From contig JABJCZ010000252.1 of NCBI GenBank assembly GCA_018668475.1, positions 1 through 7,056 of the forward strand: a stretch of DNA of 7,056 nucleotides, given 5' to 3'. Under the pieces are notes generated by a model that was not told the DNA's origin, searched no databases, and saw only the letters and a program-made list of their open reading frames with translations. A program made the position numbers and the translations under genes. This DNA comes from Alphaproteobacteria bacterium (GTDB lineage Bacteria; Pseudomonadota; Alphaproteobacteria; UBA828). Positions 1 to 6,044 of this stretch are shown here, piece by piece. Numbering within the stretch: position 1 is the stretch's first letter; each line of letters starts with the position of its first letter.

Positions 1-433
1 CACTCAGTGCGCCTGTAACACTGGCCAGGGACCAGGCACCGGAGAGGTCGGAGAGTGCGACGAGTAAAGCGATACGTCGACGGGTGCGGCGCAATTCGCG
101 GGAAATATCGTCATGGCCCAGCGTAAAGATCGATTTGTCGTGCAGCGGCGCCAGCACCTGGACAAGAGCCTCATCGGGGCCGTGGAGAGCCGCCAGCATA
201 AGGACATCCGGTTCTTGCTGGAGCGCCTGGGTCAGAAACGGGCTGTTGCCAAATATCGCGCTGAGGAGGGCACTTCCGCCCGGATCGGATAACGCATCAG
301 CAATAAACTGGATGCTACTGTCCGTATTGCCCTTGGCGCGTTCGATCCAGGCCGCAGTTTCCTGATCAGCCTTTTCTCCATTTGCGGGGAGCGGAATCGC
401 CTCAACAGCTGATATAAAAGGAAGAATCGACAT
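1..433 (-). CDS. glnE: Bifunctional glutamine synthetase adenylyltransferase/deadenylase, N-terminal part (cut by left edge)
   Basis: GlnE covalently modifies glutamine synthetase in the cytoplasm: it adds AMP to a tyrosine when nitrogen is plentiful and removes it when nitrogen is short, under PII control. Only the first 144 codons are visible; the family is usually about 950-1000 residues. Recognition rests on two GlnE-typical stretches: residues 62-75 (GNSPFLTQALQQEP), and residues 113-144, where ELRRTRRRIALLVALSD is followed by SGAWSLASVTGALS. These belong to the start of the N-terminal (deadenylase) half. The nucleotidyltransferase motif with its Gly-Ser and Asp residues lies beyond the edge. 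The ATG at 433 is chosen because the family-like sequence starts just after it. In-frame alternatives are GTG at 442 and ATG at 466, and none has a strong ribosome binding site. It is divergent from the AsmA-like gene. The family call is firm; the exact start is not. Confidence 0.9.
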   Translation of the reverse strand, partial: MSILPFISAVEAIPLPANGEKADQETAAWIERAKGNTDSSIQFIADALSDPGGSALLSAIFGNSPFLTQALQQEPDVLMLAALHGPDEALVQVLAPLHDKSIFTLGHDDISRELRRTRRRIALLVALSDLSGAWSLASVTGALS

Positions 434-524
434 CGTCCGCACATTGCAATGGCGGCTAGCGCACATTAATTGTTGGCCTGCAACCCTGCGCGATGGACAG
501 GGCTTGGTCAAGACAGGGAACTGA
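434..524. other. Divergent spacer between glnE and the AsmA-like gene
   Basis: These 91 bp must hold the start signals for both divergent genes, unless transcription begins inside one of them. I found no pair of -35/-10 boxes with good spacing on either strand. The clearest element is the AGGGAA ribosome binding site at its right end. A short GTTG/CAAC inverted repeat near 473-485 has only four paired bases and is probably chance. Confidence 0.5.
515..520 (+). promoter_or_regulatory. Ribosome binding site of the AsmA-like gene
   Basis: AGGGAA lies four bases before the ATG at 525, close to the anti-Shine-Dalgarno complement. It supports that ATG as the start, and the membrane segment follows at the expected distance. 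Confidence 0.6.
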
Positions 525-3500
525 ATGCAGCGCCCGGCATTAAAAATATCGGCCAAGCTTGTCGTTCACACGCTGGCGGCCATCTTTGGCAGCTTGTCCA
601 TCATCTTTGCTGTGGCGGCCTGGCGTCTGTCGAGCGGCCCAGTGTCGATTGCATTCCTTGAGCCTTACCTTGAGCGCGCCTTCAACGATGAAAATCTGGC
701 GTATCGGGTTGAGATTGACGACACCATTCTGACGTGGGCCGGGTGGGACCGCTCGCTCGATATTCTGGCCCTCAACATGCAGGTGCTTACGCCGTCAGGT
801 GACCTGATCGCGTCTGCGCCCAAAGTATCTCTTGAATTGAGTGGTGCCTCGCTGCTGGTCGGCACAGTTGCACCAACTAGCATCGAGTTGATAGGCGCGG
901 ACATTCGACTGGCCCGCTCGACAGAGGGTGTGATCAGTTTTGGCGTGGGTGATGCGTCAGTCCCTGGCTTGATCGACGACGATAACGAGAACAGGGAAGC
1001 TTTTTCAGCACTGATGGCCGACATGCTGCAAGGCCCACGAGAAGGGCATCCGCTCGCCAAGTTGCATCGGATCGCGTTACTTGACGGTGACCTGAGAATG
1101 AACGATCGCAGGCTCGGGTTGGAATGGCGCGCGCCGTCGGCAGATTTGGTCTTCGCAATTGAAGAGGAGGGTATTTTCGGCGACGTCGTGCTGGATGTTG
1201 ATCTTGCGGGAGTCGGTGCGAGTCTCGCCGCCACGACCTTTTTTGACCGGGAAGATGAGCTGCTCCATGCCACAGTAAGATTTGCCAAAGTTGTGCCTGC
1301 GGAGCTTTCAACGTTGTCTCCCGCTTTCGCGGCGCTGGCAGCACTCGACGCCCCAACGAACGGCGTGCTGGAGGTCGTGACTGACAGTCAGGGGCGATTT
1401 GTCGAGCGGGTCGGGTTTGATATCAATGGTGGACCCGGCGTTCTGAATGCGCCTGAATTTGTTCCGACCGCGCGTCTGTTTGATCATTTCAAGGCCGTCG
1501 GAGACGTGGACCCAACCTTTACGCTGTTACGCCTCGATGACCTTTTTGTCGACGCAGGTGGCCCGTCTATTTCATTTGCCGGCCTTGTTGAGCAGGCCGC
1601 CAGTGGTGTTGGGATTAGCGGCGATCTGACGATTATCGATATGCCATTTGACGAGATGAAGGATTATTGGCCTGAGGAGCTTATTCCGCCCACGAGGTGG
1701 TGGGTGTTGAACAGGGTTTCGGCCGGGGTCATGCGCCGGTTTACGGCAGCGATTGATCTTGAACCAGGTGAATATCCGATTAAGCTCGGGGTGCCAATGC
1801 GGCCGGAAGCCGTGACGGCAGAATTTGAATTCGAAAACATTACGGTCGATTATCTAAATCCCATGCCGAAAATTGTCGGCGTGAATGGCACCGGCCAGGC
1901 CAATACCGATACGATGTTTATCGACATGTGGGACGGGCATGTTGGCAACATCAAAACGTCGCGCGGGCAGGCGACGATGTGGGATTTGACCGGCGCAAAC
2001 CCGTCAGGCGCGATGACGGTCTCGGCCCATGCATCTGCGTCGGATGCCGCAGCGCTGATCGACAGTGACCCGCTTCGCCTGATGAGTGAAGTCAACATGC
2101 GGCCAGACCAGATCAGTGGAGAAATTGACGTTCATCTTGGTGTGCAATTTCCGCTGATTCAGGCAATAACCATCAACGAAATCGACGTGACCGCCATTGC
2201 ACAGCTTCGAGATATTTCGGCGGACGTTTTAATGGTTGGCGGCTATCCGCTTAGCGGCGGAAATTTTGAGCTCAGTTTTGACAATGAAAAAATGCGGGTC
2301 GATGGCGAGGCAGAGGTTAACGGTATTCCGTCCAAGGTTGTGTGGCGCGAGAATTTTTTGGATGGCGCGCCGTTCCGCCGACGTTACGACGTCTCGGCAA
2401 TATTGACTGACTCTATCCAGGCGCGGCTTGGCCTGAACCTGGCGCCCTATACTTCCGGTCCACTGGGCGTCGAGCTTGTGTTTACGGATAACGGCCCACA
2501 AGACAAACAGGCAGCGTTTGTCGTTGATGCGCGAGATGCCACGTTGCAATTACCCGAGCTGCATTGGGAGAAGTTGCCAGGCGAAAGTGCAATTTTGAAA
2601 ATGCTGATGAATGTTCCGGATGGAGGCGCGGTCGATATTCTGAGTGCGGAACTGCGGGCTGGGGAGCTACGCGCCGAAGGGTCCGCGAAGCTGGCCGCTC
2701 AATACGCGGCATCCAACGAAATCAGTGGAGTGCAGTTTGAGGAAGCGACGCTAAACCGTCTGTTGTATGGCGACAACGACTTTGGTGCGACGCTCCGGCC
2801 TGATGCCGAAGGCGGCATGAGTATTACCGTGAAGGGGGAGAGTCTAGATCTCAGGCCATATCTTGAAGACCTGTTCGGCCAGGAGACCGGGACTTTGCCG
2901 CCGTTTGTCTTGGATTTTGACGTACAGCGCCTGATTACGCGGGCGAATCAACAGATAACAGGTGCGCGTGCGCGTGTCGTCAATACCCCCGACAGGCTAG
3001 AGTCAGCCTATCTGGAGGGGGCCTTGCCATCGGGGAAGGCACTGCGTGTTGTCCTCGAACCAAATGGACAAAAACGGCGCCTGCGGGTGATTTCTGACGA
3101 TGCGGGTTCGCTCGCCCGGGCGTTCGATATTTACGACAATGCCATCGGCGGTGAGTTGCACATGGAGGTTGATCTGCATGACGACGAAGAACCTTTCAGG
3201 GTATCGGGCGGAGTCGACGTCAATGACTATCGCGTCGTCAACGCGCCCGTGCTGGCACAGCTTCTCAACATTGCATCGTTGACCGGAATTCTTGAATCTT
3301 TGCAAGAGGATGGTATCGCATTCTCGGTGTTGCGCTTTCCCTTCGAGATGAGTGAGGACGTCGTCGTGATCAAGGATGCACGCGCGAGCGGTACGTCGCT
3401 TGGGGTCAACGCTGATGGCCAAATTGATCTGGCGAAAAACGAAGCTAATATTCATGGCACGATCGTGCCGGCCTATGCCATCAACAGCGTCCTCGGCAAC

Positions 3501-3719
3501 ATCCCAATTATTGGTGAAGTGTTGGTTGGTGGTGAGGGCGAGGGAATTTTCGCAGCGACCTATACTGTCAGAGGCCCACTGGACGAACCGGTGATGACGG
3601 TTAATCCACTGGCAGCACTGGCCCCTGGGTTTTTACGCAATCTGTTTTCAGTATTCGACAGAGATGCTGTCACGCAGGAGGAAACTGTGCCGCCGTCAGG
3701 AAGTGATTCTAGTCGCTAG
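525..3719 (+). CDS. AsmA/YhdP-family envelope protein (DUF3971, AsmA-like C-terminal domain)
   Basis: This is a 1064-residue inner-membrane-anchored protein facing the periplasm. Residues 1-12 are short and basic, and residues 13-34 form one hydrophobic segment, an uncleaved signal anchor. The rest is a long run of alternating beta-type segments, as expected for the AsmA/TamB/YhdP superfamily, whose members form hydrophobic grooves bridging the periplasm. The C-terminal part, about 860-1045, is the most recognisable: SLARAFDIYDNAIGG, then VNAPVLAQLLNIASLTGILE, then AYAINSVLGNIPIIGEVLVG (residues 983-1002), then a YTVRGPLDEP...NPLAALAPGFLR ending. This matches the AsmA-like C-terminal domain found with DUF3971. 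In enterobacteria, YhdP, TamB and YdbH move phospholipids between the membranes; the same role here is inferred from family only. It is somewhat shorter than E. coli YhdP (about 1266 residues). It ends in an 11-bp tail-to-tail overlap with the next gene. No frameshift is seen. Confidence 0.88.
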   Translation: MQRPALKISAKLVVHTLAAIFGSLSIIFAVAAWRLSSGPVSIAFLEPYLERAFNDENLAYRVEIDDTILTWAGWDRSLDILALNMQVLTPSGDLIASAPKVSLELSGASLLVGTVAPTSIELIGADIRLARSTEGVISFGVGDASVPGLIDDDNENREAFSALMADMLQGPREGHPLAKLHRIALLDGDLRMNDRRLGLEWRAPSADLVFAIEEEGIFGDVVLDVDLAGVGASLAATTFFDREDELLHATVRFAKVVPAELSTLSPAFAALAALDAPTNGVLEVVTDSQGRFVERVGFDINGGPGVLNAPEFVPTARLFDHFKAVGDVDPTFTLLRLDDLFVDAGGPSISFAGLVEQAASGVGISGDLTIIDMPFDEMKDYWPEELIPPTRWWVLNRVSAGVMRRFTAAIDLEPGEYPIKLGVPMRPEAVTAEFEFENITVDYLNPMPKIVGVNGTGQANTDTMFIDMWDGHVGNIKTSRGQATMWDLTGANPSGAMTVSAHASASDAAALIDSDPLRLMSEVNMRPDQISGEIDVHLGVQFPLIQAITINEIDVTAIAQLRDISADVLMVGGYPLSGGNFELSFDNEKMRVDGEAEVNGIPSKVVWRENFLDGAPFRRRYDVSAILTDSIQARLGLNLAPYTSGPLGVELVFTDNGPQDKQAAFVVDARDATLQLPELHWEKLPGESAILKMLMNVPDGGAVDILSAELRAGELRAEGSAKLAAQYAASNEISGVQFEEATLNRLLYGDNDFGATLRPDAEGGMSITVKGESLDLRPYLEDLFGQETGTLPPFVLDFDVQRLITRANQQITGARARVVNTPDRLESAYLEGALPSGKALRVVLEPNGQKRRLRVISDDAGSLARAFDIYDNAIGGELHMEVDLHDDEEPFRVSGGVDVNDYRVVNAPVLAQLLNIASLTGILESLQEDGIAFSVLRFPFEMSEDVVVIKDARASGTSLGVNADGQIDLAKNEANIHGTIVPAYAINSVLGNIPIIGEVLVGGEGEGIFAATYTVRGPLDEPVMTVNPLAALAPGFLRNLFSVFDRDAVTQEETVPPSGSDSSR

Positions 3720-3729
3720 GTCGGTCACT
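3702..3729. other. Imperfect hairpin across the convergent stop codons
   Basis: AGTGA (3702-3706) can pair with TCACT (3725-3729), and inside it CTAG (3709-3712) can pair with CTAG (3716-3719) around a TCG loop. The inner arms contain the TAG stop codons of both convergent genes. There is no T-run on either side, so it is not a classical intrinsic terminator. No other terminator-like element is seen at this convergent junction. Confidence 0.35.
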
Positions 3730-4401
3730 GGACTCAGCTTCAAGCGGGACATCTTCCACCGATTTTTCACCCTGCAACGATAGGTCAAAGGCGCGCTCGA
3801 AAACGGCAGGCTCATGGGCGCCCGATACCGCATATTTCTTGTCGAAAATGAAGCACGGCACACCTTTTACACCCATTTGGTTGGCGGCTTGGCATTCGGC
3901 CAGAATTTCGTCTTTTTGTTCGTCGCTGGCCAGAAACGTGACGGCCTCGGATTTTGACAGTTGAGCTTCTTCGGCAATTTCCGCCAGCACGTTGATGTCG
4001 CCGATGTCCACGGCGTTTTCGAAGTAGGCAACGAACAGGGCGCTGACCAGTTCATCTTGGCGCCCATGCGCGGCACTCCATCGGATCAACCGATGGGAAT
4101 CAACAGTATTGGGTGTGCGAACCATACGATCGAACGCAAAATTGATTCCTTCGGATTCGCCGGCTTCCGTGACCCGCTGGTAAATTTCGCTGGCTTGCTC
4201 GGGAGAACCAAACTTCGAAACGAGGTACTCGTTGCGATCCATGCCGTCGGACGGCATGTCAGGGTTCAGCTGATAAGCTCTCCAGTCAATTTCCGCAGAA
4301 ATTTCGGGCCGATTCGCCAGAGCGCGGTCAAATCGCCGTTTGCCGATGTAGCACCACGGGCAAATGGTATCCGATACAATATCTATCTGCATGTTCGGCA
4401 T
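3709..4401 (-). CDS. DsbA-family thiol-disulfide oxidoreductase, FrnE-like
   Basis: This 230-residue protein has a thioredoxin fold of the DsbA/FrnE family. The redox motif CPWC is at residues 14-17 in the setting DTICPWCYIGKRRFDRAL, which is typical of FrnE. A helical insert spans roughly 55-170. The cis-proline loop is GVKGVPCFIF with Pro182, followed by the family-typical AVSGAHEP at 191-198. There is no signal peptide, so the protein should act in the cytoplasm, unlike periplasmic DsbA. FrnE proteins catalyse thiol-disulfide exchange, and the Deinococcus member has been linked to oxidative stress; the substrate here is unknown. Cys170 and Cys183 are extra cysteines, the second directly after the cis-proline. 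Start: an AAGG site at 4409-4412 lies 7 bases before the ATG at 4401, preferred over a second ATG at 4392. It lies 66 bp downstream of the PleD-like gene with no terminator between, so an operon is likely. Confidence 0.92.
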   Translation of the reverse strand: MPNMQIDIVSDTICPWCYIGKRRFDRALANRPEISAEIDWRAYQLNPDMPSDGMDRNEYLVSKFGSPEQASEIYQRVTEAGESEGINFAFDRMVRTPNTVDSHRLIRWSAAHGRQDELVSALFVAYFENAVDIGDINVLAEIAEEAQLSKSEAVTFLASDEQKDEILAECQAANQMGVKGVPCFIFDKKYAVSGAHEPAVFERAFDLSLQGEKSVEDVPLEAESSDRPSD

Positions 4402-4467
4402 TATAGCGCCTTACCGCGAGGGCCGCGACCGCTCCTGACGAAATCGTGACGATATTGAAGGGAGGGC
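4402..4467. other. Spacer between the PleD-like gene and the FrnE-like gene
   Basis: These 66 bp lie between two minus-strand genes. They contain the AAGG ribosome binding site of the FrnE-like gene (4409-4412) and an 11-bp near-palindrome, ATCGTGACGAT, at 4443-4453. No GC-rich stem followed by a T-run is present, so read-through from the upstream gene is expected. Confidence 0.5.
4409..4412 (-). promoter_or_regulatory. Ribosome binding site of the FrnE-like gene
   Basis: AAGG on the minus strand lies 7 bases before the ATG at 4401. This spacing favours that ATG over the in-frame ATG nine bases further on. Confidence 0.55.
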
Positions 4468-5814
4468 TCAGGCGGCCTGGCTGGTTGCGGCCGACGCGAC
4501 GGCGCGCTCCAGGAGTTCTGCACCTGTATCACCTGGCCGAAATTCGGCGCTGCCAATTTCCGGGCGAATGGCTACAGGCATGTTGGTGCCACTGACCGCA
4601 AATTCGGTGAACGAGATCACACCGATCACGCGTTGCATGGTTACGGCAGTCGCCTCAAGAGCACTCTCGGGCAGTACAACCGCAATTCTGTTTTCGCCGA
4701 GCAGGGCGCAGAGGTCCTCGCCACGTACCAGCTGTGAGACAATAGTTGCGACTTGGCGGAACAACGAATCGACTGATTTGGCACCGGAGTCCTTCGCCAT
4801 ACGCTCCATTCCTGGCAGCGAGATAGCCATTATGGACAGGTTTTTGTCCCAACGGAATGCGTCTTCAGTCAACTGTTCAAGGTGCTTGGTGAGAAACTCT
4901 TCGGAATACAGTCCGGTCGCCGAATCATGCGCATTGTCGGTCAATTTGGCACGGTAGGCAGTCAGCATGTGACTGCGCATTCGCTCCTGCCGGGTCATGA
5001 TACCGATCCGGGCGTGAAGTTCAGCCTTGTCTAGCGGTAACCGCATGACTTCGCTGGCACCAGCGCGATACGCCGCCGCTTCTTCGCCGTTCGGAGAGTT
5101 GGGCGGCAGCACGACAAGAACAGGCATATGGAAGAGTGCCGGATTGCGGCGTAGGTCGACACAGGCATCAAGCATGCCGCGTGGCTCGCCATTCAGGACG
5201 ACGCACTCTGGCCGCTCTGATACGAGCCGCTCGAGAGCGGGAGAGATTGCGGAAATGGAATCCACCGTGGCGAATTCAGCGAGCTGCGCCGCCACGACTG
5301 ACGTTGCGTCGCCGAGATTTATTTGCATAACGACTGGCGCTGAATCGTCGGTCCGGGTGGGGTCGATTGCCTCATCAACCGGCACATTGCCTAGTTCCTG
5401 CAATGTAATTTCACGACGCTGCAATTCGGACTGCATCGTTTTCAGGCGCAGCGCGGCAGTCATATGCGTAAAAAGGTCGTCCTCATCAATCGGGACGGGG
5501 ATAAATCCGTCAATCTGTGCCGACATCGTATCCGACCATGTCGGAAGGTTGCCTGCCGGAACAGCAAGTAATATGGGTGTGTGCCGGGTCGTCGCGTCGG
5601 CGCGGAGATCAGCTACAATTTGTTCCGTCGATAGATCACCAAAACTACAGCCCAAAACGACGACATCTGGCCGTTCGGAACGGGCTCGGGCGACAGTTTC
5701 TTCTCCAGACATTTCCAGCAGATTTACGAAACCGCGCGCACGCAGTTTTCCGCTTACGTCATTGATGGTTTCTACGTCACCGTCGGCAACGAGAACGCGT
5801 GTCATTCTAGTCAT
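4468..5814 (-). CDS. PleD-like REC-REC-GGDEF protein with degenerate phosphorylation and catalytic sites
   Basis: 448 residues, against about 454 for Caulobacter PleD, with the same order: REC1 about 5-125, REC2 about 160-275, GGDEF-like domain about 290-440. PleD is a diguanylate cyclase switched on by phosphorylation of REC1. Compared from memory with PleD, this protein has lost the key residues. In REC1, Gly55 sits where the phospho-Asp should be and Val107 replaces the Lys of the KP motif. REC2 has Asn208 and Leu259 at these places, and PleD's own REC2 also has Asn there. In the third domain the GGDEF motif is GENRI (373-377), the metal-binding DID is SLP (332-334), and the NR after TGL is SE (304-305). 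RGED (364-367) matches the RxxD inhibitory site at its normal five-residue spacing. The protein ends before the usual AKxxGRN tail. Probably no cyclase activity; perhaps a c-di-GMP receptor or scaffold. Start: the ATG at 5814 has GGGGG five bases upstream; Met4 at 5805 is possible. The family is clear, the function is inference. Confidence 0.85.
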   Translation of the reverse strand: MTRMTRVLVADGDVETINDVSGKLRARGFVNLLEMSGEETVARARSERPDVVVLGCSFGDLSTEQIVADLRADATTRHTPILLAVPAGNLPTWSDTMSAQIDGFIPVPIDEDDLFTHMTAALRLKTMQSELQRREITLQELGNVPVDEAIDPTRTDDSAPVVMQINLGDATSVVAAQLAEFATVDSISAISPALERLVSERPECVVLNGEPRGMLDACVDLRRNPALFHMPVLVVLPPNSPNGEEAAAYRAGASEVMRLPLDKAELHARIGIMTRQERMRSHMLTAYRAKLTDNAHDSATGLYSEEFLTKHLEQLTEDAFRWDKNLSIMAISLPGMERMAKDSGAKSVDSLFRQVATIVSQLVRGEDLCALLGENRIAVVLPESALEATAVTMQRVIGVISFTEFAVSGTNMPVAIRPEIGSAEFRPGDTGAELLERAVASAATSQAA

Positions 5815-5830
5815 TCAGGCCCCCAAAACC

Positions 5831-5852
5831 CGTTAATTGCCAAATGTTAACG
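5831..5852. repeat. Inverted repeat CGTTAA-N10-TTAACG
   Basis: The six-base arms at 5831-5836 and 5847-5852 are exact reverse complements, separated by ten bases. The element lies 17 bp upstream of the PleD-like start codon. Its symmetry suits a dimeric regulator. It resembles a CtrA site, but the TTAA half-sites are ten bases apart and CtrA needs seven. Confidence 0.4.
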
Positions 5853-5877
5853 CGGAGTTGACTAAAATTCTCTTAAT

Positions 5878-5910
5878 CCGAGCTGGTCTGAATACCTCGG
5901 TTCAGCCGGC
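5878..5910. repeat. Two mutually exclusive stem-loops upstream of the acyl-CoA dehydrogenase gene
   Basis: Stem A pairs CCGAG (5878-5882) with CTCGG (5896-5900). Stem B pairs GCTGG and CTGAA (5882-5886, 5888-5892; T5887 bulged) with TTCAGCCGGC (5901-5910): ten pairs, one of them G-U, with an 8-base loop. The CTCGG arm of stem A lies in the loop of stem B, and both stems need G5882, so only one can form at a time. No T-run follows. Confidence 0.35.
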
Positions 5911-6030
5911 GAAATTGGCTTGGCAAAACCGGCACCTGAAGATATTGAGCGTTTTATTGTTTGCGCGTCGCACTGTATTGATGCCGCAGTATCCAACGAG
6001 AACTTGCCGATCTGGCCATAGCCGCACCCA

Positions 6031-6035
6031 AAGGA
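6031..6035 (+). promoter_or_regulatory. Ribosome binding site of the acyl-CoA dehydrogenase gene
   Basis: AAGGA lies nine bases before the ATG at 6045, a good site at slightly long spacing. It supports that start, and the family-like sequence FSLSPDVERIRQKVR begins right after it. Confidence 0.65.
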
Positions 6036-6044
6036 AACCGCAGA

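Larger units (their letters stand above)
5815..6044. other. Divergent spacer between the PleD-like gene and the acyl-CoA dehydrogenase gene
   Basis: These 230 bp carry the start signals of two divergent genes. They contain a weak GGGGG ribosome site for the minus-strand gene (5820-5824), a TTAA-rich inverted repeat (5831-5852), a stem-loop region (5878-5910), a tandem TTGGC repeat (5915-5924) and the AAGGA site for the plus-strand gene. The best plus-strand promoter guess is TTGGCA at 5920-5925 with GATATT at 5941-5946, but the 15-base spacer is short. No convincing small gene or tRNA is seen here. Confidence 0.55.

Noticed and set aside
665..1288. Open frame of 207 codons on the minus strand inside the AsmA-like gene
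   Set aside because: It is a Ser/Arg-rich shadow of a well-supported gene, with no family resemblance.
4400..4405. Perfect TATAAT on the minus strand
   Set aside because: It overlaps the ATG of the FrnE-like gene, so transcription would begin inside the gene; no matching -35 box was seen.
3961..4449. Open frame of 162 codons on the plus strand opposite the FrnE-like gene
   Set aside because: It is antisense to a protein with a clear CPWC motif and cis-Pro loop, and has no recognisable domain.
5027..5836. Long open frame (269 codons) on the plus strand opposite the PleD-like gene
   Set aside because: The composition is Ser/Arg-rich, as expected for the antisense of a GC-rich gene, and there is no motif; the minus-strand protein is clearly the real one.
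5833..5850. CtrA binding site
   Set aside because: The TTAA half-sites are separated by ten bases, not the seven of the CtrA consensus.
5858..5868. TTGACT and TAAAAT as a promoter
   Set aside because: The two boxes overlap each other, and neither has a good partner at 16-18 bases.
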